In this document: piece after piece, positions 42,506-50,659 of the stretch
Layout of the letters: every line of letters starts with the position of its first letter
Numbering within the stretch: position 1 is the first letter of the stretch
Assembly: GCF_006227205.1 (NCBI RefSeq)
Contig: NZ_VCNG01000016.1
Span: 1 to 64,000 of the forward strand
Reading direction: 5' to 3'
Length of the DNA: 64,000 bases
Source of the DNA: Pseudomonas sp. ICMP22404
GTDB taxonomy: Bacteria; Pseudomonadota; Gammaproteobacteria; Pseudomonadales; Pseudomonadaceae
Notes under the pieces: generated by a model
Seen by the model: only the letters and a program-made list of their open reading frames with translations
The model's database searches: none
What the model was told of the DNA's origin: nothing
Translations under genes and position numbers: made by a program

Positions 42506-45196
42506 ATGCCCTCGCCCCTGAGCAAACCCCTGGCACCTTCCTGGGTCAATCGATTCAAGGAACAGAGCCTGGAGCGTGGGCGCCGTTACGCACTGGAAAA
42601 CCGCGTCAGGATCGTCGAGACCGGAGAAAGCACCATCACCGCCAGTTGCGAAGGCTCTGGTGGCAATGTTTATCGTCAGACCATTCGCCTTAAAGAATCA
42701 GCCAAAGGCACATTGATTCTGCTCGAAGCCGCTTGCTCCTGCCCGGTGCGCATCAACTGCAAGCATTGCGCGGCGGTGTTGCTGCAAGTCCAGGAAACCC
42801 TGGCCTATCCGGCTGCCGAGAAAGACGCCCAACTGCTGGAGAAACTCCAGGCGGTACTGGACAACCGCAGCCCCAAGGCCCCGCCGCAGGTGCTGGTGGA
42901 CAACGTCCAACCGATGCCACGCCTGTGGCTGGCGAGCATAGAGTTCAGCGCCTTCGAGCCGCGTAACGGCAAGATGCAGCGCTACATCCAACACCGCGCG
43001 GCCCTGTCGTTCAGCTATCTGGACGAGTACGTCAGCGGCCAACGCAATACTGACGTGCTGATTCGCCAGGAAACACAGACGCTGCGAATAAAACGCCACA
43101 CCGATGTGGAGCAGTCCTACCGCGAGCAGCTACGGATCCTCGGCTTCAAGATCGCGACCCGGCAAAGCAAGGCCCTGCCGGAAAGTGCCGGCGAACTTTA
43201 CGAGATGGTCAACGACAGCGCCTGGCTGACGTTCACGCTCAATGATCTGCCGAAACTGCGCAGCCAGGGCTGGGAGCTGCAGATCGATGAAGATTTCGGC
43301 TTCGATCTGACCGCCGTGGACGACTGGTACGCCACCGTCGAGGAAACGCCGGAGCGGGACTGGTTCGATCTGGAACTGGGGATCATCGTCAATGGCGAGC
43401 GATTGAGCCTGCTGCCGATCCTGTTGAACCTGATGCGCTCGCACATCGAACTGTTCAACCCGGAACGCCTGGCCAGGCGCCGCGATGACGAACTCATCCT
43501 GGTCAACTTGCCGAACCGTCCGAACTCGGAGTTCGGCCCGCAACAAGTGGCTCTGCCCTACGGCCGGCTGAAACCGGTGCTGGCGACTCTGGGCGAGTTT
43601 TACCTGCACGAGCCCGGCACCACCAAGCTGCGCCTGAACAGCGCGGATGCCTTGCGCCTCAATCCCCTGCAAGACATGCCACTGCGCTGGGAAGGCGGCG
43701 AACACATTCGTGGCCTGGCCCAACGCCTGCGGGACATCAAGGACTACACCGCCACCGTGCCGGAGGGCCTGAACGCGACGCTGCGGCCTTATCAACTCGA
43801 AGGCTTGAGCTGGATGCAGTCGCTGCGGCAACTGGAAGTCGGCGGCATCCTCGCGGACGACATGGGCCTGGGCAAGACCCTACAGACCCTGGCGCACATT
43901 CTCAGCGAAAAAAACGCCGGCCGCCTCGACCGTCCCTGCATGGTGGTGATGCCCACCAGCCTGATTCCCAACTGGCTCGACGAGGCCGCCCACTTCACGC
44001 CGCAACTGAAGGTGCTGGCCCTGTATGGCGCCGGGCGCAAGAAGCACTTCGAACGGCTGGCCGATTACGACCTGGTGCTCACCACCTACGCCTTGCTGCC
44101 CAAGGATGTCGAACGCCTGAAGACGCAGCCACTGCATGTGCTGATCCTCGATGAAGCCCAATACATCAAGAACCCCACCAGTAAAGCCGCCCAGGCTGCC
44201 CGGGAGCTCGATGCCCGGCAGCGACTGTGCCTGTCCGGTACGCCCCTGGAAAATCACCTGGGCGAGCTGTGGTCACTGTTTCACTTCCTGCTGCCCGGGT
44301 GGCTCGGGGACGTGAAGAGTTTCAACCGCGATTACCGCGTGCCCATCGAAAAGCGCGGCAGCGACATCAGGCTGCAACACCTCAATGGCCGGGTAAAACC
44401 TTTCCTGTTGCGCAGAACCAAGGAACAGGTCGCGACGGAATTGCCACCCAAGACCGAAATCGTCCACTGGGTCGAACTCAGCGATGCCCAGCGGGACGTC
44501 TACGAAACCATGCGCCTGGCCATGGACAAGAAAGTGCGCGACGAAATCACCCGCAAGGGCGTTGCCCGCAGCCAGATCATCATTCTCGAAGCGCTGCTCA
44601 AGCTGCGCCAGGTGTGTTGCGACCTGCGACTGATCAGCGATGCCCCACCTGCCCGAGGCAGCACCTCGGGCAAGCTCGACAGCCTGATGGAAATGCTGGA
44701 CGAGCTGTTTGAAGAGGGACGTCGGGTGCTGCTGTTTTCCCAGTTCACGTCGATGTTGGCGCTCATCGAAGATGAGCTGAAAAAACGCGGCGTGGACTAC
44801 GCCATCCTGACCGGCCAGACCCGGGACCGGCGCACGCCCGTCAAGGAGTTCCAAAGCGGCAAGCGCCAGATTTTCCTGATCAGCCTCAAGGCGGGTGGCG
44901 TTGGCCTGAACCTGACCGAAGCCGACACGGTGATCCACTACGACCCGTGGTGGAACCCCGCAACGGAAAACCAGGCGACCGACCGGGCTTATCGCATCGG
45001 CCAGGAGAAGCCAGTGTTCGTCTACAAGCTGATTGCCCGGGGCACCGTGGAAGAAAAAATCCAGCTGCTGCAAAAGGAAAAATCCGACCTCGCCGCCGGC
45101 GTCCTCGACGGACGCGTGGCCGGAGACTGGAAGCTGCAGAGCGACGATATCGAGGCGTTGTTCGCGCCCCTGCCGGATAAGCTGGAGAAGCGCTGA
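42506..45196 (+). CDS. SWIM-zinc-finger SNF2 helicase (RapA-like superfamily)
   Basis: 896 aa. An N-terminal SWIM finger ACSCPVRINCKHCA (Cys77, Cys79, Cys85, His87) comes first, then a beta-rich spacer. The SNF2 core starts near residue 430: motif I ADDMGLGKTLQTL, DEAQ box ILDEAQYIKNP, GTPLENHLGELWSLF, and C-terminal GGVGLNLTEADTVIHYDPWW and ATDRAYRIGQ. It is a double-stranded DNA translocase. Its role is unknown. It starts 12 bases after csiV. To my memory it is not present at this point in P. aeruginosa. Confidence 0.92.
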   Translation: MPSPLSKPLAPSWVNRFKEQSLERGRRYALENRVRIVETGESTITASCEGSGGNVYRQTIRLKESAKGTLILLEAACSCPVRINCKHCAAVLLQVQETLAYPAAEKDAQLLEKLQAVLDNRSPKAPPQVLVDNVQPMPRLWLASIEFSAFEPRNGKMQRYIQHRAALSFSYLDEYVSGQRNTDVLIRQETQTLRIKRHTDVEQSYREQLRILGFKIATRQSKALPESAGELYEMVNDSAWLTFTLNDLPKLRSQGWELQIDEDFGFDLTAVDDWYATVEETPERDWFDLELGIIVNGERLSLLPILLNLMRSHIELFNPERLARRRDDELILVNLPNRPNSEFGPQQVALPYGRLKPVLATLGEFYLHEPGTTKLRLNSADALRLNPLQDMPLRWEGGEHIRGLAQRLRDIKDYTATVPEGLNATLRPYQLEGLSWMQSLRQLEVGGILADDMGLGKTLQTLAHILSEKNAGRLDRPCMVVMPTSLIPNWLDEAAHFTPQLKVLALYGAGRKKHFERLADYDLVLTTYALLPKDVERLKTQPLHVLILDEAQYIKNPTSKAAQAARELDARQRLCLSGTPLENHLGELWSLFHFLLPGWLGDVKSFNRDYRVPIEKRGSDIRLQHLNGRVKPFLLRRTKEQVATELPPKTEIVHWVELSDAQRDVYETMRLAMDKKVRDEITRKGVARSQIIILEALLKLRQVCCDLRLISDAPPARGSTSGKLDSLMEMLDELFEEGRRVLLFSQFTSMLALIEDELKKRGVDYAILTGQTRDRRTPVKEFQSGKRQIFLISLKAGGVGLNLTEADTVIHYDPWWNPATENQATDRAYRIGQEKPVFVYKLIARGTVEEKIQLLQKEKSDLAAGVLDGRVAGDWKLQSDDIEALFAPLPDKLEKR

Positions 45197-45221
45197 GGCC
45201 CGTATATGGCGGCCTGATACC

Positions 45222-45510
45222 TGTGGGAGCCGAGCTTGCTCGCGATAGCGGTGTTTTTACCTGCGATGTTGGATGTTGCGACGCCATCGCGAGCAGGCTC
45301 GCTCCCACAGGTTTCGTGTCGTACCGTCATAGCGAGTACACCTGCATTCCAGGGTGGGAGCGAGCCTGCTCGCGATAGCGGTGTCTCAGTTACCTGCGAT
45401 GCTGGATGTTCCGGCGCCATCGCGAGCAGGCTCGCTCCCACAGGTTTCGTGTCGTGCAGTCATAGCGAGTACACCAGCATTCCAGTGTGGGAGCGGGCTT
45501 GCTCGCGATA
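45222..45510. repeat. Tandem REP array with a 133-base unit
   Basis: Five REPs alternate in orientation at about 45222, 45283, 45354, 45416 and 45486. The whole unit (forward REP, spacer ending GCGATG(T/C)TGGATGTT, reverse REP, then CAGGTTTCGTGTCGT and CATAGCGAGTACACC) repeats nearly exactly about 133 bases apart. This fills the gap between convergent genes; no coding sequence is seen. Confidence 0.9.
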
Positions 45511-45513
45511 GCG

Positions 45514-46248
45514 TTACATCAATACACGCGCCAGGGTCGATTTCACTTTCCCCATCCCGTCATGCAGCGCCTGCTCGATCTCCGCCATGGTGATCACCGC
45601 CGTGGACTTGCCCGCTGCCGGATTCACCACCAGGGCCAGGCAGGCGTAGTCCAGCTCCAGTTCGCGAGCCAGCGCTGCCTCCGGCATGCCGGTCATGCCG
45701 ACGATGTCGCAACCGTCACGTTCCAGGCGGGCGATTTCGGCCACGGTTTCCAGGCGTGGCCCCTGGGTGCAGGCGTATACACCATGGCTGCTGTAGCCAC
45801 AGCCTTCGGCGGCCAGGGCAGCGATCAACTTCTGACGCAGCGACTCGCTGTAGGGGTAGCTGAAATCAATGTGGGTGACCGCTTCCAGATCATCAGCGAA
45901 ATAGGTGTGCTGGCGACCGCTGGTGTAGTCGATCAACTGATGAGGCACACAGAAATGCCCGGTGCCCATCGCTGCATGGATCCCGCCCACGGCATTGACC
46001 GCCAGGATCGCCTCGGCGCCAGCCTGCTTCAACGCCCAGAGATTGGCGCGATAGTTGACCTGATGGGGCGGCAACCGATGGGGATGGCCATGGCGAGCCA
46101 GGAACAACACTTCACGTCCAGCGTAGTCACCGATCTGGATATCGGCCGACGGTGCGCCATAAGGCGTATCCACCGCCAGGGATCGGCGAATGGTCAGGCC
46201 TTCGAGCTGGGTCAGGCCAGTGCCGCCGATAATTGCGTAAACGGTCAT
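45514..46248 (-). CDS. mtnP: S-methyl-5'-thioinosine/thioadenosine phosphorylase
   Basis: A 244-aa purine-nucleoside phosphorylase-family enzyme in methylthioadenosine salvage. IIGGTGLTQLEG phosphate loop, FLARHGHPHRLPPHQVNYRANL and the substrate loop DIVGMTGMPEAALARELEL are visible. The P. aeruginosa homologue prefers methylthioinosine, so MTIP activity is likely. It starts 12 bases after nagZ and is co-transcribed. Confidence 0.93.
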   Translation of the reverse strand: MTVYAIIGGTGLTQLEGLTIRRSLAVDTPYGAPSADIQIGDYAGREVLFLARHGHPHRLPPHQVNYRANLWALKQAGAEAILAVNAVGGIHAAMGTGHFCVPHQLIDYTSGRQHTYFADDLEAVTHIDFSYPYSESLRQKLIAALAAEGCGYSSHGVYACTQGPRLETVAEIARLERDGCDIVGMTGMPEAALARELELDYACLALVVNPAAGKSTAVITMAEIEQALHDGMGKVKSTLARVLM

Positions 46249-46260
46249 GACAAAACGTCC

Positions 46261-47271
46261 TTAATCAATCAATTGGGCGGCTTTCAGCGCGCCGATTGCC
46301 GTCAGCCAGCGTGGATCCTGGCGGTATTCGGTGGTGGCAAAGGCTTGGCCACGCATGCGTGCGATCCGCGCCGACGGCTTGACCTTCAGGCGCTGGGCAG
46401 CGCTCAAGGCCAGCTCCGCGGCGGCGCGGTCGTTGCACACCAGGCCCATGTCGCAACCGGCCGACAACGCGGCCTCGATACGACTGGCGGCATCGCCGAC
46501 CACATGGGCGCCAGCCATCGACAGGTCATCGCTGAAAATAACGCCATCGAATTGCAGTTCGCCACGCAGGATGTCCTGCAGCCAACGCCGGGAAAAACCT
46601 GCCGGGTTGGCATCGACCTGGGGATAGATCACGTGGGCCGGCATCACTGCGGCCAGTTGCTTGCTCAATCGGGCAAAGGGCACCAGGTCATTGGCGCGGA
46701 TCTGTTCGAGGCTGCGTTCATCGTTGGGAATCGCCACGTGGGAGTCGGCCTCGGCCCAGCCATGACCAGGGAAATGCTTGCCCGTGGCGGCCATGCCGGC
46801 CGCTCGCATGCCGCGAATGAATGCGCCCGCCAACAGCGCGACGCGCTCCGGATCGCCTTCAAAGGCACGGCTGCCAACCACCGCGCTGCGCTGATAGTCG
46901 AGGTCCAGCACCGGGGCAAAGCTCAGATCGAGACCCACCGCCAGCACTTCGGTCGCCATGATCCAGCCGCACTGCTCGGCCAGGTATTCGGCATTCGGAT
47001 TGTCGGCAATCGCCCGCATCGCCGGCAACCGCACAAACCCCTGGCGCAGACGCTGAACGCGCCCGCCCTCCTGATCGACCGCCAGCAGCAGGTCAGGACG
47101 AACGGCACGGATCGACGCGCTCAGCTCGCGAACCTGACGTGGATGCTCGATATTGCGAGCAAAAATGATCAGCCCACCCACTTCCGGCTGACGCAACAAG
47201 TGGCGATCTTCGGCCGTCAGCCAGGTACCGGCGACGTCCACCATCAACGAGCCTTGCAGGCCAGCAGTCAT
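46261..47271 (-). CDS. nagZ: Beta-N-acetylhexosaminidase (peptidoglycan recycling)
   Basis: A 336-aa cytoplasmic GH3 enzyme that removes GlcNAc from anhydromuropeptides, producing AmpR-activating ligands. It has DQEGGRVQRL (66-75), the His-bearing loop KHFPGHGWAEADSH (165-178) and the nucleophile Asp in VIFSDDLSMAGA (about 248). It lies between psrA and mtnP as in P. aeruginosa. Confidence 0.96.
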   Translation of the reverse strand: MTAGLQGSLMVDVAGTWLTAEDRHLLRQPEVGGLIIFARNIEHPRQVRELSASIRAVRPDLLLAVDQEGGRVQRLRQGFVRLPAMRAIADNPNAEYLAEQCGWIMATEVLAVGLDLSFAPVLDLDYQRSAVVGSRAFEGDPERVALLAGAFIRGMRAAGMAATGKHFPGHGWAEADSHVAIPNDERSLEQIRANDLVPFARLSKQLAAVMPAHVIYPQVDANPAGFSRRWLQDILRGELQFDGVIFSDDLSMAGAHVVGDAASRIEAALSAGCDMGLVCNDRAAAELALSAAQRLKVKPSARIARMRGQAFATTEYRQDPRWLTAIGALKAAQLID

Positions 47272-47311
47272 AGCATTTCCTTAGTAACGATGAACCCGCA
47301 TGGCAATACAG

Positions 47312-47358
47312 GCACGACCGCGTTGCCAGGCGCCAGGCCCGGCAGGTCGCGGTCGTGC
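47312..47358. repeat. Inverted repeat between psrA and nagZ
   Basis: GCACGACCGCG (47312-47322) and CGCGGTCGTGC (47348-47358), 11-bp perfect arms around 25 bases. Transcribed from psrA it would form a hairpin without a U-run, perhaps limiting readthrough into nagZ. Confidence 0.5.
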
Positions 47359-47438
47359 AATGACATTTGAAACGGATTCGAAACGAGAGTCGGCATGGGC
47401 GGCTAGCTTAGCGGATGTGGGCAGCCGCGCCCACCCGT

Positions 47439-48146
47439 TCACGCCTTGGCGAGGGCCGGCGTGGATTTGTTGCGCGGACGCAACTGGGCGGCTGCCATGG
47501 CGTCGTCGGTGACGCCACTTTCGGCGCGCATGCCGGCCGCCAGGAAAGGCACCATCAGGCGCATCACCTGCTCGATGGAAGTATTCACGCCAAAGTCGGT
47601 TTCGGCGATCGCCCTCAGGGCCTTGATGCCAGACATGCTGAACGCGGCGGCGCCGAGCATGAAGTGCACGCGCCAGAACAACTCGATCGGTGGGATCCGG
47701 GGCGCAGCCTCGTTGACCAGGAGCATATAGCGGCGGAATACCTTGCCGTACATGTCTTCCAGATAACGCCGCAGATGGCCCTGGCTCTGGCTGAATGCCA
47801 GGCCCAACAGGCGCATGAAGATGGACAGATCGTTACCGCTGCGCGGCTGCACGGCGAGCGCTTGCTCCACCAGCATTTCCAGCAGCTCTTCCAGGGTGGG
47901 CTTGACGTCGGGCTTGGCCTGGCGACGCTCCAGTTCACGGTCGAGGCTGAGGCAGAAAGGCCCGAGGAATCGCGAGAACACCGCCTGGATCAGCGCCTTC
48001 TTCGAACCGAAGTGGTAGTTCACTGCCGCCAGGTTGACCCCGGCCTTGCTGGTGATCAGGCGCAACGAGGTTTCAGCGAAACCCTTCTCCGCGAACAACT
48101 GTTCCGCAGCATCGAGAATGCGTTCAACGGTTTCCGACTGGGCCAT
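47439..48146 (-). CDS. psrA: TetR-family fatty-acid-responsive regulator PsrA
   Basis: 235 aa. The TetR HTH is in residues 5-55 (ETSLRLITSKAGVNLAAVNY HFGSKKALI). The ligand domain is helical. PsrA represses itself and beta-oxidation genes until long-chain fatty acids bind, and activates rpoS in pseudomonads. ATG 48146 follows GGAG. Identity rests on the HTH sequence, position beside lexA-sulA, and two G/CAAAC-N4-GTTTG/C operators upstream. Confidence 0.94.
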   Translation of the reverse strand: MAQSETVERILDAAEQLFAEKGFAETSLRLITSKAGVNLAAVNYHFGSKKALIQAVFSRFLGPFCLSLDRELERRQAKPDVKPTLEELLEMLVEQALAVQPRSGNDLSIFMRLLGLAFSQSQGHLRRYLEDMYGKVFRRYMLLVNEAAPRIPPIELFWRVHFMLGAAAFSMSGIKALRAIAETDFGVNTSIEQVMRLMVPFLAAGMRAESGVTDDAMAAAQLRPRNKSTPALAKA

Positions 48147-48161
48147 GGTTACTCCGCCTGA

Positions 48162-48188
48162 CAAACACTTGTTTGAAACATACGTTTC
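48162..48188. promoter_or_regulatory. Two overlapping PsrA operators (psrA autoregulation)
   Basis: CAAACACTTGTTTG (48162-48175) and GAAACATACGTTTC (48175-48188) are both perfect palindromes matching the PsrA motif G/CAAAC-N4-GTTTG/C. They share one base at 48175 and lie 16 bases upstream of the psrA start. Confidence 0.88.
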
Positions 48189-48323
48189 GACCTTGGGGTT
48201 GTCAAGCCTGACGGGACGTTTTGCGAACGCCCGGTCAGCTATTTAACCACACCTTTACAGGCTGTTGCCCAAGTGGCTTCAACCGCCCGACCGACCGTCC
48301 AGCGGCCCGCGAAAAAAGGAAGA

Positions 48324-48351
48324 TTGCCAAGCGGCGCTCACTGTATATAAT
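48324..48351 (+). promoter_or_regulatory. lexA promoter
   Basis: TTGCCA (48324-48329), 16-base spacer, TATAAT (48346-48351). The -10 lies inside the first LexA box. Confidence 0.75.
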
Positions 48352-48356
48352 CCCAG
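48341..48356. promoter_or_regulatory. LexA box 1 of lexA
   Basis: CTGTATATAATCCCAG fits CTG-N10-CAG and overlaps the -10 hexamer. Confidence 0.9.
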
Positions 48357-48359
48357 TCA

Positions 48360-48375
48360 CTGTATAAAAAGACAG
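48360..48375. promoter_or_regulatory. LexA box 2 of lexA
   Basis: CTGTATAAAAAGACAG fits CTG-N10-CAG, 3 bases after box 1 and 10 bases before the start codon. Confidence 0.9.
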
Positions 48376-48385
48376 AGCGATCAAT

Positions 48386-48994
48386 ATGCTAAAGCTGACG
48401 CCACGCCAAGCAGAGATTCTGGCCTTCATCAAGCGCTGCCTCGAGGACAACGGCTATCCGCCGACCCGCGCGGAAATCGCTCAGGAACTGGGTTTCAAGT
48501 CGCCGAACGCGGCTGAGGAACACCTCAAGGCACTGGCCCGCAAGGGCGCGATTGAAATGACCCCGGGCGCATCCCGTGGCATTCGTATTCCCGGCTTCGA
48601 AGCCAAGGCCGACGAAACCACCTTGCCGATCATCGGTCGTGTGGCGGCGGGTGCTCCGATCCTCGCCCAGCAGCATGTCGAGGAGTCCTGCAACATCAAC
48701 CCCGCCTTCTTCCATCCACGGGCCGATTATCTTCTTCGCGTACATGGCATGAGCATGAAGGACATCGGCATCTTCGACGGCGATCTGCTGGCGGTACACA
48801 CCACTCGCGAAGCCCGCAACGGCCAGATCGTGGTGGCGCGTATCGGCGACGAAGTCACCGTCAAGCGCTTCAAACGCGATGGCAGCAAGGTCTGGCTGAT
48901 TGCCGAGAACCCTGAATTCGCACCCATCGAGGTGGACCTGCAAGAACAGGATCTGGTCATCGAAGGCTTGAGTGTCGGCGTCATCCGCCGCTAA
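48386..48994 (+). CDS. lexA: SOS repressor LexA
   Basis: 202 aa. The N-terminal winged HTH is PPTRAEIAQELGFKSPNAAEEHL (25-47). The self-cleavage bond is Ala88-Gly89 in RVAAGAP, and the catalytic dyad is Ser123 (HGMSMKD) and Lys160 (EVTVKRF). RecA-stimulated autocleavage relieves the SOS regulon. Two LexA boxes precede it; sulA follows in the same transcript. Confidence 0.98.
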   Translation: MLKLTPRQAEILAFIKRCLEDNGYPPTRAEIAQELGFKSPNAAEEHLKALARKGAIEMTPGASRGIRIPGFEAKADETTLPIIGRVAAGAPILAQQHVEESCNINPAFFHPRADYLLRVHGMSMKDIGIFDGDLLAVHTTREARNGQIVVARIGDEVTVKRFKRDGSKVWLIAENPEFAPIEVDLQEQDLVIEGLSVGVIRR

Positions 48995-49004
48995 AGGAGG
49001 CTTT

Positions 49005-49478
49005 ATGCAGTTCCCTCACACACCACAGCACACGCAACTTCCGTTGTTCGAGGCCTTCATGGCCCAGCCGCTGGCTCCAGTCCTGAAAGATGTGATCGAG
49101 GCGCCGTGGAGCGTCGAGCCCGAGGCCTTCAGTGAACTGTCACTGCGTGGTGCAGCCGGGAACTGCCTGAATCTGCTGGCACCGATTCTGCGGGAATTAA
49201 GCCAGGACCAGGAAGCCCGCTGGTTGACGCTGATCGCACCTCCGGCCAGTGTCACACAGGCCTGGTTGCGGGACGCAGGTCTTAATCGCGAGCGAATCCT
49301 GCTGCTGCAACCGCGGGGCACCCAAAGCGCTCAACAGTTGACTTGCGAAGCCTTGCGCCTGGGTCGCAGCCATACGGTGGTCAGCTGGCTCAACCCGTTG
49401 AGCTCAACGGCTCGACAACAGTTGATCAGCGCCGCTCGCACCGGGGACGCACAGAGTCTGAACATTCGACTGGGCTAA
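49005..49478 (+). CDS. sulA: SOS cell-division inhibitor SulA
   Basis: A 157-aa protein that caps FtsZ during the SOS response and is degraded by Lon. ATG 49005 follows a perfect AAAGGAGG; an in-frame extension upstream overlaps lexA. The core has WLTLIAPPASVTQAWLRDAGLNRERILLLQPR and HTVVSWLNPLSSTARQQL. It starts 10 bases after lexA, the usual Pseudomonas lexA-sulA operon. Confidence 0.95.
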   Translation: MQFPHTPQHTQLPLFEAFMAQPLAPVLKDVIEAPWSVEPEAFSELSLRGAAGNCLNLLAPILRELSQDQEARWLTLIAPPASVTQAWLRDAGLNRERILLLQPRGTQSAQQLTCEALRLGRSHTVVSWLNPLSSTARQQLISAARTGDAQSLNIRLG

Positions 49479-49551
49479 GACAAACACAGGGGCTTCTCCA
49501 GGACAGAGAAGCCGGGCGGCAACACTACTTCCAAGAAACCGACAGACAGGA

Positions 49552-49791
49552 TCAGTGTAGAACCCGCGGCCCCTCGTCTTCCTTGTTGTTGAATTCGCCT
49601 TCAACCAGGCGCCCTGCCATCTGGACACCCACGCTCAGCATCGCCTTGGCGACTTCGACGTGTTGGCCTTGCAGGAATGCCTTGGCATCTTCGGAGAAAC
49701 TCAGAGTCACCAGGGAACCCTCGTCCTCAGCCCTGCGCAGCTCGATACGGCCATCAGGAAGTTCGACAATTTCTAGAAAGGACGTTGGCAT
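49552..49791 (-). CDS. Conserved hypothetical protein, 79 aa
   Basis: A small soluble protein (MPTSFLEIVELPDGRIELRR...). It has a beta-strand start and an amphipathic C-terminal helix (EVAKAMLSVGVQMAGRLVEGE). It sits between sulA and the next conserved gene as in P. aeruginosa. ATG 49791 was preferred to ATG 49872 because GGAGAA precedes it and the upstream 27 residues are poor in conserved features. The function is unknown. Confidence 0.8.
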   Translation of the reverse strand: MPTSFLEIVELPDGRIELRRAEDEGSLVTLSFSEDAKAFLQGQHVEVAKAMLSVGVQMAGRLVEGEFNNKEDEGPRVLH

Positions 49792-49897
49792 AAAAGTCTG
49801 TTCTCCACGAAAGGCGAGGATTATATAGTCATCGGCCAGGCTTCGCTCGGGATCTTGACCAAGCGTTATCAATGAGGGTCTTGAGCTGAAAGAAAAC

Positions 49898-50422
49898 TCA
49901 GCACTCGTTCAACCCTTCACGGAAGCGCAACGCCAGGCTCTTGAGGTTCTGACGCCAGCTCTCCAGCTCTTCCCGGCTGAGTTCTTGCTCCGGCTCTTCT
50001 TCATCCAGATTGACCGCTACGATCAACGGCTGGGTCACGTCACCCTTGGGCTTGCGAGGAGCCCGTGGCGGCTGGAACAGCGCCGCATGGGCTGCCAGCA
50101 GCTTGGCCAGCCAGGTTTCCGGGTTTTGAGCCAGTTCAATCATTTCAGCCATTTCCGGAATGGCAATATCCTGCAGCACTTCCCGTGTCAGCAGCAGTTC
50201 GGCCCGCGGGGCGCTCGCCAGGGGCAGTCGATAGAAACCGGCTATTTCATGGCACAAGCCCAGTAACGCACCGTACAGGTGAAACAGGGCCGACTCGCGT
50301 CCGGCCTGGAGCAGCGCCGGGGAGTTCATCGCACGTCCATCCTCGGTCCTGGCGAGCGCTTCGAGCGACAGGCCGGCGAAGTAGATTTTCTGGTTGGTGC
50401 GGGTATAGAGCTCGTGGGCCAT
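49898..50422 (-). CDS. Conserved hypothetical protein (DUF6586-like), 174 aa
   Basis: A helical soluble protein starting MAHELYTRTNQKIYFAGLSLE, with GGGAGAA 7 bases before ATG 50422. It has a central TREVLQDIAIPEMAEMIEL and an acidic tail (NLDEEEPEQELSREELESW). It is the pseudomonad protein encoded between sulA and topA. It has no known function. A longer in-frame start at 50491 lacks an RBS. Confidence 0.8.
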   Translation of the reverse strand: MAHELYTRTNQKIYFAGLSLEALARTEDGRAMNSPALLQAGRESALFHLYGALLGLCHEIAGFYRLPLASAPRAELLLTREVLQDIAIPEMAEMIELAQNPETWLAKLLAAHAALFQPPRAPRKPKGDVTQPLIVAVNLDEEEPEQELSREELESWRQNLKSLALRFREGLNEC

Positions 50423-50528
50423 GACGGCATTCTCCCAGCGACATGAAAGCTTTACGCAAGAGCGACAGTGTCGTGGATCAACCAAGACCACTGCAAGCCA
50501 AATAGAGCCAAAGGATCAAGCGGTGCCC

Positions 50529-50616
50529 TGTGGAAGCGAGCCTGCTCGCGATAACGGTGTCACGATCAGCATTGATGACTGACCAACCGCTATCGCGAGC
50601 AGGCTCGCTCCCACAG
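50529..50616. repeat. REP inverted pair
   Basis: GTGGAAGCGAGCCTGCTCGC at 50530 and its inverse at 50591-50616, downstream of topA. Confidence 0.8.
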
Positions 50617-50659
50617 TTCTTTGTCTGACTGATTTGGGGAGGCTCCTTGCCTCCATCAA

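Noticed and set aside
45222..45510. Regularly spaced repeats resembling a CRISPR array
   Set aside because: Repeats alternate in orientation, spacers are nearly identical to each other and the unit is 133 bases; these are REP elements.
49485..49530. GGGGCTTCTCC / GAGAAGCC hairpin after sulA as terminator
   Set aside because: Stem exists but no U-run follows on either strand; left out of the feature list.
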